DNA from: Barnesiella sp. An22
GTDB lineage: Bacteria; Bacteroidota; Bacteroidia; Bacteroidales; Barnesiellaceae
Length of the DNA stretch: 64,000 nt
NCBI RefSeq assembly: GCF_002159975.1
Contig: NZ_NFJR01000003.1
Location: 186,001 to 250,000, forward strand
Direction: 5' to 3'
Shown here: positions 1 to 9,175 of the stretch, piece by piece
How positions within the stretch are numbered: position 1 is the stretch's first letter
Layout: each line of letters begins with the position of its first letter
Translations under genes and position numbers: made by a program
The notes under the pieces: generated by a model
What the model saw: only the letters and a program-made list of their open reading frames with translations
Database searches by the model: none
What the model was told of the DNA's origin: nothing

Positions 1-346
1 CGACGGCACCTTTGTGGGCGGCAACATAGCCCCCGGCATCAGGCTGCGACTGCTCGCCATGCACGAGCACACCGGCAAGCTACCCCTGGTAGACGACTCG
101 GGCGAGATTCCCGAGATAGGCTTCAGCACCGAGACGGCCATGCGGGCCGGCGCCACGCTGGGCGTGGCCTATGAAATCGAAGGCTACATGGCCCGTCTCA
201 ACGAGATTTACCCCGACCTTTTCGTTTTTTTAACAGGGGGAGATGCCTTAAAATTGGCTGCAAAAATAAAAAGTCGCATCTTTGTGAACGAAAATTTGGT
301 ATTAACCGGCTTAAACAGAATATTACAGGAAAATGCTGAAATATAA
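1..346 (+). CDS. coaX: Type III pantothenate kinase, C-terminal part (truncated by window edge)
   Basis: The window opens inside this gene; the reading frame starts at base 2 and the stop is at 346. The visible 114 residues carry the GGNIAPG loop and the TGGDA segment typical of type III pantothenate kinases, the first step of coenzyme A synthesis in the cytoplasm (pantothenate to 4'-phosphopantothenate). The N-terminal ATP-binding part lies outside the window. The stop overlaps the start of the next gene by 14 bases, so the two are probably co-transcribed. The assignment rests on the C-terminal third only. Confidence 0.85.
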   Translation, partial: DGTFVGGNIAPGIRLRLLAMHEHTGKLPLVDDSGEIPEIGFSTETAMRAGATLGVAYEIEGYMARLNEIYPDLFVFLTGGDALKLAAKIKSRIFVNENLVLTGLNRILQENAEI

Positions 347-1577
347 AATCCTTTTATTAGGCTTGATTACCGGGCTCGCCGCATGGGCCCAAAACGGCAC
401 CACCTCGCCCTATTCCCGATTCGGATACGGTATACTCGGCGACAATGCCATAGGAGCCCAACGAGCTATGGGCGGCGTAGGTTATGCCCTGCACAACAAC
501 CGGCAGATCAACGTAATGAACCCCGCCTCCTATGCCAGTATGGACTCGCTCACCTTCCTCTTCGACATAGGCCTTACCTACCAGGCCGTCACGACTCACG
601 AAGGGCAGTTGAGCGAAACCTCGCAAAGCGGATCGCTCGACTACATCGTCATGCAATTCCCTCTGGGCCGCCACATGGCCGGTAGCATCGGGTTGCTCCC
701 CTACTCCAACGTGGGCTATTCGTTTGCCAGCTCTATCTCCAACGGTACCGACAGCCGCACGGGCGAAGGCAACATCTCGCAGGCCTATGTGGGTGTGAGC
801 GGAAATCTGTTCAAGGGCTTCTCGATCGGTGCCAACGTGAGCTACCTCTTCGGCAACCTCACCAACGCCAACACCGTAATCCCGGCCAACGGCAGTACCG
901 GTATATTCGAGACCGACCTCAAGGTGCGCGACTACCACCTGCAGTTCGGCGCACAATATGCCATCGAGTGGGACAAGAAGCACACCATCACGCTCGGTGC
1001 CGTCTACTCACCGGGCAAAGCGCTGCTGGGTAAAGCCTACACCAGCACCTACGATGTGAGTTCGAGCTCGATTATCGACGCCGACACCCTCAACATGAAG
1101 AGCCACTACTCGCTGGCCTCGACCTATGGCGGAGGTATCAGCTACAACTACGACAAACGACTCACCGTAGCGGCCGACGTCACCTACCAGAACTGGGCCG
1201 ATGCCAAGTTTACCAACCTCAACGCCGGACAGTTGCAGACCTCGACCGGGCAATTCAACAACCGGCTGAAGGTAGCTCTGGGTGCCGAATTCCGCCCCAA
1301 GAGCATGGGCGGCAACTATCTGCAACGCATCAACTACCGGGCCGGTCTGTTCTACAACCGCTCCTACCTGAAGATAAACGGCAACGACCTGAACGAGATA
1401 GGTGCCACCTGCGGTTTCGGATTCCCTCTGGCCACCGACAAGTCGGTCGTAAACGTAGCCTTCGAATACATCAACCGCCAGTGCTCGCCGGCCAAGCTCA
1501 TCAGCGAAGACCACTTCCGTATTTCACTGAGCCTTACCTTCAACGAGATGTGGTTCTGGCAACGCAAGTTTGAATAA
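333..1577 (+). CDS. Putative outer-membrane beta-barrel protein
   Basis: A 414-aa protein with a signal peptide (about residues 1-19, cleavage after AAWA). The rest is made of alternating aromatic/glycine strands such as GGGISYNYDKRLTVAADVTYQNWA, ending in an amphipathic strand segment. This is the pattern of a Bacteroidales outer-membrane barrel, distantly FadL/OmpP1-like. The N-terminal SPYSRFGYG motif is common in such proteins downstream of coaX. It overlaps coaX by 14 bases and is followed by a strong terminator. Substrate unknown; the FadL-like assignment is an inference from pattern, not from alignment. Confidence 0.7.
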   Translation: MLKYKILLLGLITGLAAWAQNGTTSPYSRFGYGILGDNAIGAQRAMGGVGYALHNNRQINVMNPASYASMDSLTFLFDIGLTYQAVTTHEGQLSETSQSGSLDYIVMQFPLGRHMAGSIGLLPYSNVGYSFASSISNGTDSRTGEGNISQAYVGVSGNLFKGFSIGANVSYLFGNLTNANTVIPANGSTGIFETDLKVRDYHLQFGAQYAIEWDKKHTITLGAVYSPGKALLGKAYTSTYDVSSSSIIDADTLNMKSHYSLASTYGGGISYNYDKRLTVAADVTYQNWADAKFTNLNAGQLQTSTGQFNNRLKVALGAEFRPKSMGGNYLQRINYRAGLFYNRSYLKINGNDLNEIGATCGFGFPLATDKSVVNVAFEYINRQCSPAKLISEDHFRISLSLTFNEMWFWQRKFE

Positions 1578-1601
1578 AATCTACTATCCATAAAAAACAA
1601 G

Positions 1602-1637
1602 AAGCGGAACGAGGGGCATCCCCTGTTCCGCTTTTTT
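1602..1637 (+). terminator. Rho-independent terminator after the coaX/OMP pair
   Basis: Perfect 9-bp stem (aagcggaac at 1602-1610 with gttccgctt at 1625-1633), an inner agggg/cccct stem, and a run of six T (1632-1637). It lies between convergent genes and is oriented for the plus-strand operon. Confidence 0.85.
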
Positions 1638-1699
1638 GTTGTTCCATTCAGTTTGTATTGGGGAGGAGCCAGGCTCCACCCCGACACAAGGCGCCACCG

Positions 1700-2389
1700 C
1701 TACTTGGCCAGCAACGGCGAGATATACTCGAGCACCTTCTGCAGACCCTCCTCCCGGTTCCACTTCACCTTGTTCTTTTTCAAGAAGGTGTTGAACTCCT
1801 TCTGGTCGGCCTCGGGCAACAGTTTGGAGATGGTGCGCTTGTTGGCGTTATAGAGCTGACCGTCGATGACAAAACAGAAACGTACCGAAAGCGGCAGCGT
1901 CTGGCCATTCTCACGCTCGACCCGGATGAGGTCGTAATTAAGATTGGTGAGACCGCCTATCTGCAGACTCGACAGATTGTCTACGGCCGAAGTCGACGAC
2001 GACGTACCATAGGCTCCCGTCCCCTGCGTCAATCGATCGAAGTCGCCGGTCGTGCGGCGGCCCAGAATAGCCTGGGGAGTCTCGCCCAACACCTCGATGT
2101 AAAGATTTTCACACCGCACGAAGGCCGTACTGTCGGGCAGCACGACACGGGCCACATCGTTCTGATTGTCGGTAGTAAATATTTTCGAACCATTCAAATA
2201 GTGCAAATCGTTATGCAACAAGTGGATATTGACCTTCGCCTGGCCCGTCTCGCCAGAGCGGAAGTGGAGCGTGGCTTCGGTAAAATCGGTAAACAGATAG
2301 GGCCACATGGTCGTGGGTTCCTGAGCACTGACACTAAGCCATAATGAGGCGAACAATCCCACCATTCCGGCAAATAAAAACTTTCTCAT
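1700..2389 (-). CDS. Secreted protein of unknown function
   Basis: A 229-aa protein with a clear signal peptide (MRKFLFAGMVGLFASLWLSVSAQ). The mature part starts with EPTTMWPYLFTDFTEATLHF and contains alternating beta-rich segments with no catalytic motif that I recognise. The phrase KVNIHLLHNDLHYLNGSKIF suggests a beta-sandwich or periplasmic fold. It is a single gene, convergent with the outer-membrane protein gene and divergent from the M16 peptidase. Conserved-looking Bacteroidales hypothetical; I assign no function. Confidence 0.7.
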   Translation of the reverse strand: MRKFLFAGMVGLFASLWLSVSAQEPTTMWPYLFTDFTEATLHFRSGETGQAKVNIHLLHNDLHYLNGSKIFTTDNQNDVARVVLPDSTAFVRCENLYIEVLGETPQAILGRRTTGDFDRLTQGTGAYGTSSSTSAVDNLSSLQIGGLTNLNYDLIRVERENGQTLPLSVRFCFVIDGQLYNANKRTISKLLPEADQKEFNTFLKKNKVKWNREEGLQKVLEYISPLLAK

Positions 2390-2459
2390 ACGAATAAATT
2401 TATAGACATTAAAAAATTAAATTTGTCGAAAAAACGTCCACAAGTTAGTAATTTTATGC

Positions 2460-2467
2460 TACTTTTG
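2460..2467 (+). promoter_or_regulatory. Candidate -7 box for the M16 peptidase gene
   Basis: TACTTTTG fits the Bacteroidota -7 consensus TAnnTTTG, 52 bases before the ATG at 2520. No clear TTTG -33 box at the expected spacing. Confidence 0.5.
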
Positions 2468-2519
2468 CTCACATGGTTAGGAATATTTTGACATTTTAAT
2501 CACACAAAAACTTAACAAT

Positions 2520-5417
2520 ATGAAAATCAAACATCTATTGTGCCTTATCGCACTATGCCTCTTATGGCTCCCCGGTAAAGCGCAACAATTGAGTGTAATG
2601 ACCCTGCGGAACGGCGCTACGGTTTACATCTGGGAAGACAAGAGCAAACCCGATGTATTCGGTATGGTTGCCTTCAAAGTGGGCTCGGTCGACGACCCGG
2701 TACAATATACCGGTCTGGCCCACTACCTCGAACACGTCATGTTCAAAGGCACCCAGACAATCGACGCCCTCGATTGGGAAAAAGAGAAACCTATCTACGA
2801 GAAAATCATCGCCAAGTATGATGAGCGTGCCGCTACGACCGACCAGGCCAAGCGTGACGCCATAGACCTGGAGATCAACGAACTTACTCGCGAAGCTGCC
2901 CAGTATGCTGTCGGCAACGAGTTTTCGCAGCTCATCGACCACATGGGCGGCGAAGGGCTGAACGCCAGCACGGGCTTCGACCAGACCGAGTATCACAACT
3001 CGTTCCCCCCTTCGCAACTCGAGAAGTGGCTCGAGGTTTACTCCGAGCGCCTCATCGATCCCGTGTTCCGCGGATTCCAGACCGAGCTCGAGGCCGTATA
3101 TGAGGAGTACAACATGTACAACGACAACCGCGGTTCGCGCCTGGGCGAGTTCATCAACGAGCAGGCCTTCGGCTCCCACCCCTATGCCCGCCCCATCATC
3201 GGTCTGCCCGAGCACTTGAAGAACCCCCAGCTGAGCAAGCTCATCGAGTTCTACAACACCTGGTACGGCCCGCAAAACATGTCGATTATCCTCGTGGGTA
3301 ACGTCGACACCAAGACGGCTATCCCCTTGATTCGCGAGAAATTCGAGCGTATCCCCCGCCGGGCCGAAATCCACCGCGAGAAACAACCCGTGCCCCAGTT
3401 CAAAGGCCGCACCGAGAAGAGCGCCAAGATATACTACTACCCCATGTTGGCCCTCATCTACAACGGTGTACCCTCGAACGACAAGGACGAAATACCTCTG
3501 CAAATCTGCTGCGAACTGCTCTCCAACTCGCAAAAGACCGGTATCCTCGACAAGCTGCAACTCGACGGTGACATCATGAGCGTAGGTGCCGGACAGAACG
3601 CCATGCGCGATGCCGGTGTCGTCATGATCAACGCCATCCCCTCGTTCGACGCCAACCAGAACCGCTGGGACAGCCACAAGGCTGTCGAGAAGATTCTGCT
3701 CTCGTCGCTGCAACAGTTGCAAAACGGCGAGTTCGACGAGACCATCCTCAACTCCATCAAGCAGAACATGATTCGCGAATATGAGCTGAGCCTCGAATCG
3801 AACGAGACGAAAGCCTACATTCTGGCCTCACTCTTCAACACGGGCTCCGATCCCTCGGAGATACTCAACTACAAAGAGCGCGTAAATGCCGTTACCCTCG
3901 ACGAGGTAAAGGCTACGGCCAAGAAATACTTTACCGACAACTACCTGGCCCTCAACATTCAGGAAGCCAAGAACCTCGACAGCAAAGGCAAAAAGCTGAA
4001 AAAACCGGCCTACAAACCTATCGAGACGAAGAAGGGCGAAATGTCGGAGTATGCCAAATGGGTAGAAAGTCTGCCCGCCCCGCTGCCCGAGGTGAAATAT
4101 TGCGACTTCAACTCGATACAGCAGAAGCGCATCAACACGCGCAGCAAACTGTTCTACAACTTCAATCCCGAGAACGAAGTCTTCACCATGACGCTGAAAT
4201 ATGGCGTAGGGACTCACCGCATGCCTAAACTCGAATATGCCGTTGCCCTGATGAACAATGCCGGTATGCTACCCGACGTCGAGCCGCTGGCTATCAAGCG
4301 GGCCATGGGCGAACTCAACGTCAACTGCTCTTACGCCGTCGACGACAACTACATGTATGTGATGATGAACGGCTACGAGAAAGACCTCGTGAAAGCCTGC
4401 CAGTTGCTCTCGAAACAGATTCTCTTCCCCAAACTCGACGACAAGCAGCTGCAAAGCCTTATCGGTAGCGCATTCGGTTCGCGTCAGATGGAGAACAGCG
4501 ACATCAGCACGCTGGAGAGAGCCCTCACTTCGTATGTGCTCTACAAAGACAGCTCCGACTACCTGCAACGCATTCCTACCCGCGACCTGCTGGATCTCTC
4601 GATTACCGACCTCACCACCCAGTTCCAGGCCGCTACCAACTACGAGTGCGAAATCTACTACACGGGTACCGCTCCCTTCGACGAGGTGTACGACGTATTG
4701 AGCAAGAACCTGCCGTTGAAAGCCGAGGAGATGCCCTCCTCGTCGCCCGAACTGCGCACCCGCGAGAAGTATGCCGAGAACACCATCTTCTTCTTGCCCA
4801 ACAGCAAGGCTACACAAAGCAAGATCTACTTCTTCATCGAGGGTAAACCCTTCGACGTGAAGGACGACATTGCCATCGAAGCCTTCTCCGACTACTTCGG
4901 AGGCGGATTCGGTAGCCTCGTCATGGACGAGATTCGTGAAAAACGGGCCATGGCCTACAGCGCCTACGGTGTGATTTCGACCCCCTCGGTTGCCCGTCGC
5001 AACTTTCTCTTCCAAGGTTTCGTAGGTACCCAGGGCGACAAGACCCTCGATGCCATCGACATCTACATGAACCTGCTCACCGACATGCCTTCGATGCCCG
5101 AGCACTTCGACGTCGTAAAGACCAACATCAAGGAGTCTATCCTCAGTGCCAAACCCGGCTTCCGTTCGGCCAGTGCCGTGTATGAGGCCTGGAAACGCAT
5201 GGGCTATACCCAAGACCCCGCCATCGACAAGATGAAGAAAATCGAAACGCTCAAGTTCGAAGACATCGTCAACTTCTACAACGAGAATATCAAGGGTAAA
5301 CCCATCGTGATGGCCATCGTGGGCAACCCCAAAGATTTCGATGTGAAAGCGCTCGAGAAATACGGCAAGGTAGTGAAGGTTTCCGAATCGAAACTCTTCT
5401 CCGAATCGGGCTTCTAA
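2520..5417 (+). CDS. M16 family zinc metallopeptidase, double-domain, periplasmic
   Basis: A 965-aa protein with a signal peptide (residues 1-21, cleaved near GKA-Q). The inverted zinc motif HxxEH of the insulinase/pitrilysin family is at H68-Y-L-E71-H72, inside GLAHYLEHVMFKG. The downstream glutamate region EAVYEEYNMYNDNRGS fits the third ligand helix. Two M16 halves are present, the second (from about residue 540) lacking HxxEH, as in single-chain pitrilysin-type enzymes. It probably degrades peptides in the periplasm. Stand-alone gene with its own candidate promoter and terminator. The family call is firm; substrate unknown. Confidence 0.93.
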   Translation: MKIKHLLCLIALCLLWLPGKAQQLSVMTLRNGATVYIWEDKSKPDVFGMVAFKVGSVDDPVQYTGLAHYLEHVMFKGTQTIDALDWEKEKPIYEKIIAKYDERAATTDQAKRDAIDLEINELTREAAQYAVGNEFSQLIDHMGGEGLNASTGFDQTEYHNSFPPSQLEKWLEVYSERLIDPVFRGFQTELEAVYEEYNMYNDNRGSRLGEFINEQAFGSHPYARPIIGLPEHLKNPQLSKLIEFYNTWYGPQNMSIILVGNVDTKTAIPLIREKFERIPRRAEIHREKQPVPQFKGRTEKSAKIYYYPMLALIYNGVPSNDKDEIPLQICCELLSNSQKTGILDKLQLDGDIMSVGAGQNAMRDAGVVMINAIPSFDANQNRWDSHKAVEKILLSSLQQLQNGEFDETILNSIKQNMIREYELSLESNETKAYILASLFNTGSDPSEILNYKERVNAVTLDEVKATAKKYFTDNYLALNIQEAKNLDSKGKKLKKPAYKPIETKKGEMSEYAKWVESLPAPLPEVKYCDFNSIQQKRINTRSKLFYNFNPENEVFTMTLKYGVGTHRMPKLEYAVALMNNAGMLPDVEPLAIKRAMGELNVNCSYAVDDNYMYVMMNGYEKDLVKACQLLSKQILFPKLDDKQLQSLIGSAFGSRQMENSDISTLERALTSYVLYKDSSDYLQRIPTRDLLDLSITDLTTQFQAATNYECEIYYTGTAPFDEVYDVLSKNLPLKAEEMPSSSPELRTREKYAENTIFFLPNSKATQSKIYFFIEGKPFDVKDDIAIEAFSDYFGGGFGSLVMDEIREKRAMAYSAYGVISTPSVARRNFLFQGFVGTQGDKTLDAIDIYMNLLTDMPSMPEHFDVVKTNIKESILSAKPGFRSASAVYEAWKRMGYTQDPAIDKMKKIETLKFEDIVNFYNENIKGKPIVMAIVGNPKDFDVKALEKYGKVVKVSESKLFSESGF

Positions 5418-5442
5418 ACAACCGGCCGCAAACCATACGGGC

Positions 5443-5478
5443 AAAGGCTCCTGCCATCGCAGGGGCCTTTCCTTTTTT
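5443..5478 (+). terminator. Terminator of the M16 peptidase gene
   Basis: 12-bp stem (5443-5454 with 5459-5470, one G-T pair), a four-base loop, then ccTTTTTT at 5471-5478. Confidence 0.85.
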
Positions 5479-5546
5479 CAGGCGATACCAATCTTCCGGC
5501 TCTCTGGCCGAGACCGGCTACAGCTTACAAGCCAATCCTCAAGAGA

Positions 5547-5580
5547 CAAAAAATGCCCGCTCCTTCCGTCGGGGCGGGCA
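5547..5580 (-). terminator. Terminator of the DUF4251 gene (minus strand)
   Basis: Stem tgcccgc (5554-5560) with gcgggca (5574-5580). On the minus strand the hairpin is followed by a run of six T (aaaaaa, 5548-5553 on plus). Confidence 0.8.
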
Positions 5581-5652
5581 TGAATTAGGTGTATGCCGGG
5601 ACAAGGGCTGCAACTGCAACTGCAACTGCAACTTCAGCCCCACCCGTCGCCA

Positions 5653-6204
5653 TCACAGGGAAGAACCCTTGAACACACGGCTCTTGTCGAGCGGCAGGAT
5701 AATGCCCTTGAGGGTAATGTTGTTGGAGTGGAAATTGGGCACAATGTTGACAATGGCCTGATTGCTGCCGTTGTAGAGCGTAATATCCACCCGGGCCGAG
5801 ATACCGGTTCCCATGACATTGAGCGAAAGGAACAGGTTCCCCTTCTTGTCTTTCCGCAGGTCGTAGTTCGAGAAACTGCCCTCTACGGTCACACCGCCCA
5901 GGCCGTTAAGGCCGCTGACGGGTATGTTGAATGCCGTCTGTACCACGGCACGGTCCCCGTCAATCGAAACAAAGTTGGTATTCGAAGCCACGAATGCCGT
6001 CTCTCCGTGCTTGAAAATCACCTGGTCGGCCTCCATCGTGAAAGCCTTCTCGTAAATGGCCCGCTCGGCATCGGCATGTTGCAGACTGTCGATACGCTCC
6101 TGCAGAGCCTTTTTCTCCTCCTTGGTCAATTCCCGCTCTTGAGCTGCGGCGCTTCCTGCCCATACCAGCAGAAACATCGCCAAAACAAATGCAATTCTTT
6201 TCAT
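5653..6204 (-). CDS. DUF4251 domain secreted protein
   Basis: A 183-aa protein with a signal peptide (MKRIAFVLAMFLLVWAGSAAAQ), a short charged helix, and then the DUF4251 core with FVASNTNFVSIDGDRAVVQTAFN and the GVTVEGSFSNYDLRKDKKGN stretch. DUF4251 proteins are small Bacteroidota periplasmic or surface proteins of unknown function. Single gene with a strong minus-strand terminator just downstream. Beyond its stop lies a tiny tandem ctgcaa repeat (four copies, 5608-5631). Confidence 0.82.
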   Translation of the reverse strand: MKRIAFVLAMFLLVWAGSAAAQERELTKEEKKALQERIDSLQHADAERAIYEKAFTMEADQVIFKHGETAFVASNTNFVSIDGDRAVVQTAFNIPVSGLNGLGGVTVEGSFSNYDLRKDKKGNLFLSLNVMGTGISARVDITLYNGSNQAIVNIVPNFHSNNITLKGIILPLDKSRVFKGSSL

Positions 6205-6493
6205 CGTTCTCTCCTTTCAATCCCCGACAAGCTGGGTTTTCGTTTGGTTCATAGATAGCAAAATGTATACCATAATAACGGTTATCAACTGATTAACAAG
6301 GCATAAGAGGCCTGTAAATTATACATTTTTAATTTCAAATAAGATATGCTTACTCGAAAGCCGAGATCATGCCTCAGGAGTGGGTCTCGACCCTGCCAAA
6401 TATTCTTTCTCACAGGAATAGCCCAGCCGATTGGTCGAACCAAAAATTTTTCGTACTTTTACCCGAAAATAGGGTGATACTCATTTCGCTTCG

Positions 6494-6814
6494 ATGAAAA
6501 TAGATAAAAAGAAAATATTCGAATTCGTACGCAAGCACTTCTCTCTGGGGAAGGCGTTTCTGGTCGTATTTGTCATTTTCATTCTCTTTATCGACGAAAA
6601 CAGTTGCATCCAGCGGGTACGTTACGACCTGCAAATCAACGACTTGCGGCAACAGATTGCGGCACAGAACGATACGACCGACTACTACAACCGGCAAATC
6701 GAACGGTTGAAAACCGATAAAAACGAGGTCGAACAAATTGCCCGCGAACAGTATTATATGAGTAAACCCAGCGAAGATATCTACATCATAGAACCGAAAA
6801 AACAAACCCACTAA
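6494..6814 (+). CDS. FtsB/DivIC-type septum formation initiator
   Basis: A 106-aa bitopic protein: short basic cytoplasmic N-terminus, one membrane segment (about residues 20-34, AFLVVFVIFILFI), then a periplasmic coiled coil rich in L/I/Q/E (residues 42-85, DLQINDLRQQIAAQNDTTDY). This architecture is that of FtsB/DivIC, which links FtsL and FtsQ in the divisome. A near-consensus -7 box (TACTTTTA, 6455-6462) precedes it. The next gene follows after 11 bases, so they form a probable two-gene operon. Confidence 0.85.
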   Translation: MKIDKKKIFEFVRKHFSLGKAFLVVFVIFILFIDENSCIQRVRYDLQINDLRQQIAAQNDTTDYYNRQIERLKTDKNEVEQIAREQYYMSKPSEDIYIIEPKKQTH

Positions 6815-6825
6815 ATACTACCGAC

Positions 6826-7176
6826 ATGAAACAGCATACGCGCGACATGCTCTTTATGGTTTCCTCCATCGCTGTCATCATCGGGGCAGCTCTGCCTCTG
6901 TTCATGATCAAACTGCCGTGGGTCCCCTACCTCTATGCCTGCGGTGCCGCCGGTATGGCCGTCTGCCGACTCACCTTCCGCTACAAGGGCAAGAACTTTC
7001 GGTTGAAACGGCTTTTCCACATCGAGACCTTCTCGTCGCTCTTCCTGGTAGCCTCGTCCTATTTCATGTTTCGCAACGATCCCGACTGGGTAATGCTGCT
7101 CACCGTGGGGGCCGCCCTGCAACTCTATACGGCTATTCTCATTCCCCGAGTGGCCAAGAAAGAGGGCAACGACTGA
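6826..7176 (+). CDS. Small integral membrane protein, unknown function
   Basis: A 116-aa protein with about four hydrophobic segments (near residues 8-27, 32-46, 68-81, 88-107) and the basic loop RYKGKNFRLKRLFHIE between the second and third. No catalytic residues recognised. The 11-base spacing behind the divIC-like gene suggests co-expression with cell division, but a functional link is inference only. Confidence 0.65.
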   Translation: MKQHTRDMLFMVSSIAVIIGAALPLFMIKLPWVPYLYACGAAGMAVCRLTFRYKGKNFRLKRLFHIETFSSLFLVASSYFMFRNDPDWVMLLTVGAALQLYTAILIPRVAKKEGND

Positions 7177-7428
7177 TACTCACCGCGCTGTCACAGACGC
7201 TCCCCCCCTTCCGATTCTCGCGACTCGGAACGATGGTTCGTGCCATATTGTCTACCTGACAGCGGTACACCGTCGCAGCCCGAACGCTCTCCAGTTGCCC
7301 CCATCTTCTCCATCCGTTCGCCCCAATATATCCGGCATCCCCTTTCCCGGAGGTATTCCCAAGTAGGAATATAATCAAAACGAAATCAACTCATTAAACA
7401 TAAGCACCATAAAAAATCCATTATTTTG
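7177..7428. other. Intergenic stretch without recognised gene
   Basis: About 250 bases between the small membrane protein and the blaI promoter. It contains two weak inverted repeats (ttccga/tcggaa near 7210-7231; tattcc/ggaata at 7354-7371) without T-runs. I see no gene and no tRNA here. Confidence 0.5.
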
Positions 7429-7459
7429 TTTGTTATTCTACGAAATTTTCGTAGATTTG
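7429..7459 (+). promoter_or_regulatory. blaI-type promoter overlapped by a perfect operator palindrome
   Basis: TTTG (7429-7432), 19 bases, then TAGATTTG (7452-7459) matches the Bacteroidota sigma-A promoter. A perfect dyad, TCTACGAAA-T-TTTCGTAGA (7437-7455), fills the space between the two boxes and enters the -7 box. This is the place where a BlaI/MecI dimer would block RNA polymerase, so autoregulation is likely. The half-site cgtag recurs near 7470. Confidence 0.75.
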
Positions 7460-7491
7460 CGAAGTAATCGTAGTTAAGATTAAACAGAGCA

Positions 7492-7854
7492 ATGGAGAAA
7501 CTGACTCATCAAGAAGAAGAGGTGATGCTCGTCATCTGGAAAAAGGGACGGGGCATCATCAAAGACTTTCTGGAAGAACTGCCCGAACCGCGCCCGCCCT
7601 ACACCACCGTGGCTTCGGTCGTGAAGAACCTGGAGCGCAAAGGCTACCTGGCAAGCGAGAAGATAGGCAACACCTATCTCTATACGCCCCACATCAGTCA
7701 GGACGACTATAAAAAGCGGTTCCTCTCGGGAATCGTCAAGAGCTATTTTTCCAACTCCTACAAAGAGATGGTCACCTTCTTTGCCCAAGAGAACAAACTC
7801 TCTGAAGAGGACCTGCGCCAGATCATCGCCATGATCGAACACGAAAAAGAGTAA
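7492..7854 (+). CDS. BlaI/MecI/CopY family transcriptional repressor
   Basis: A 120-aa protein starting MEKLTHQEEEVMLVIWKKG, with the winged-helix segment PPYTTVASVVKNLERKGYL (recognition helix and wing) followed by a C-terminal dimerisation helix region. BlaI-type repressors are cleaved after an M56 membrane sensor is activated. That sensor type is encoded next (21 bases downstream), making a signal-responsive pair. The palindrome in its own promoter supports autorepression. The inducing signal is unknown and need not be a beta-lactam. Confidence 0.9.
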   Translation: MEKLTHQEEEVMLVIWKKGRGIIKDFLEELPEPRPPYTTVASVVKNLERKGYLASEKIGNTYLYTPHISQDDYKKRFLSGIVKSYFSNSYKEMVTFFAQENKLSEEDLRQIIAMIEHEKE

Positions 7855-7875
7855 ACCCACTAAAAAAACGGCACG

Positions 7876-9141
7876 ATGGATTTCCTGATTTACCTGCTGC
7901 AAGTGCACATTGCACTCTCGCTGCTTTTCATAGCCTACAAGGCTCTCTCGGCCCGCAACACCCACCTGGTCACGAGGCGGGCGCTGCTGCTGGGTATCCT
8001 GCTGTTTGCCCTCACCTACCCGCTCTATCGCCTCCCCTCCGTGGCCGACGCCATGCCTCATACGCTGCAATTCACACTGCCCGAACTGTCGATAGCGCCG
8101 GCCGCTGCGGCCCAAACCCCGGCCAGCTTCAACCTCTATCGACTGGGAGCCTGGCTCTATGGCGGCATAGCCCTGCTGCTGGGGCTGCGTATGGTCATAC
8201 GGCTGCTCTCCATCGTGGGGCTGCGCCGGCGGGGCCGGTTATACCGCGAGGGAGCCTGGCGCATTGTCGTCTGCCCCGAGCCGATACAACCCTGCTCGTT
8301 CTTCCACTGGATATTCCTGCCGGCCTCGATGGCCGATACCCCCGATGCCCGGGCCACCATTCTCAAACACGAGCAGGCGCACATCCGACAAATGCACACT
8401 CTCGACATTCTGCTGGGCGAGGTGGTAGCCGCACTCTGCTGGATGAATCCGCTGGCCTGGCTGCTGCTGAAAGAGATACGGCTCAACCTCGAATACTTGG
8501 CCGACCGCGCCGTACTGGCCGACGAGCCCGAGAAGCGCGCCTACCAATACCTGCTGCTCGACCTGGCCCTTGACAACCGACCGCATGCCTCGGCCATACC
8601 TTTCGACCATTCGTTTCTGAAAGAGCGTATCGCCATGATCAACCGCCGGGCCTCCTCGACACGGTCGCGGTATCGCTACCTCCTCGTGCTGCCGCTCTGC
8701 CTCCTGCTCGTCGTCGGGAGCCAGAGTTGCCGACAATCGGCTGACCACAAGGCAGCCAACTCGCCAGCCACGACCACCGAAACCCTGCCCCAAACGGCCA
8801 CACTCCGCGAGGTACCCGAGCAAGAACCCGTATTCGAGGTAGCCGAGGTGATGCCCGAATTTCCCGGTGGGCCCCAGGCCCTCTTCGAGTTTATCCGGGA
8901 CAATCTCAAGTATCCCCAGGAGGCTATCGACAACCAGACCGAAGGTCGCGTAATCCTCCAGTTCGTGGTCGACAAAAGGGGGAAAGTGAACAATATTCAA
9001 GTCAAACGAAGCATCGACCCGGCACTCGACCGGGCCGCCATCGACGTAGTGCGTGCCCTCCCTGCCTGGAAACCGGGCATGCAGAACGGCAAGCAGGTGA
9101 ATGTGCGATATACCTTACCGATTGTCTTCAAACTATCCTGA
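7876..9141 (+). CDS. BlaR1-like M56 metallopeptidase with C-terminal TonB domain
   Basis: A 421-aa protein. Four membrane segments surround a cytoplasmic M56 zinc protease domain with H165-E166-Q-A-H169 (HEQAH) and the following helix LNLEYLADRAVL that supplies the third ligand. The fourth membrane segment (YLLVLPLCLLLVVGSQ) leads to a periplasmic linker and a TonB C-terminal domain (about residues 325-421, PEFPGGPQALFEFI...). It lacks the penicillin-binding sensor domain of true BlaR1; the TonB-like domain sits in its place. Likely partner of the upstream BlaI repressor. The M56-TonB fusion is common in Bacteroidota; its signal is unknown. Confidence 0.88.
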   Translation: MDFLIYLLQVHIALSLLFIAYKALSARNTHLVTRRALLLGILLFALTYPLYRLPSVADAMPHTLQFTLPELSIAPAAAAQTPASFNLYRLGAWLYGGIALLLGLRMVIRLLSIVGLRRRGRLYREGAWRIVVCPEPIQPCSFFHWIFLPASMADTPDARATILKHEQAHIRQMHTLDILLGEVVAALCWMNPLAWLLLKEIRLNLEYLADRAVLADEPEKRAYQYLLLDLALDNRPHASAIPFDHSFLKERIAMINRRASSTRSRYRYLLVLPLCLLLVVGSQSCRQSADHKAANSPATTTETLPQTATLREVPEQEPVFEVAEVMPEFPGGPQALFEFIRDNLKYPQEAIDNQTEGRVILQFVVDKRGKVNNIQVKRSIDPALDRAAIDVVRALPAWKPGMQNGKQVNVRYTLPIVFKLS

Positions 9142-9175
9142 CCAATTTGTATACCTTAAATAAAATTTTACTGCA

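Noticed and set aside
5608-5631. Four tandem copies of ctgcaa
   Set aside because: A very short microsatellite just past the DUF4251 stop; not linked to any coding or regulatory signal.
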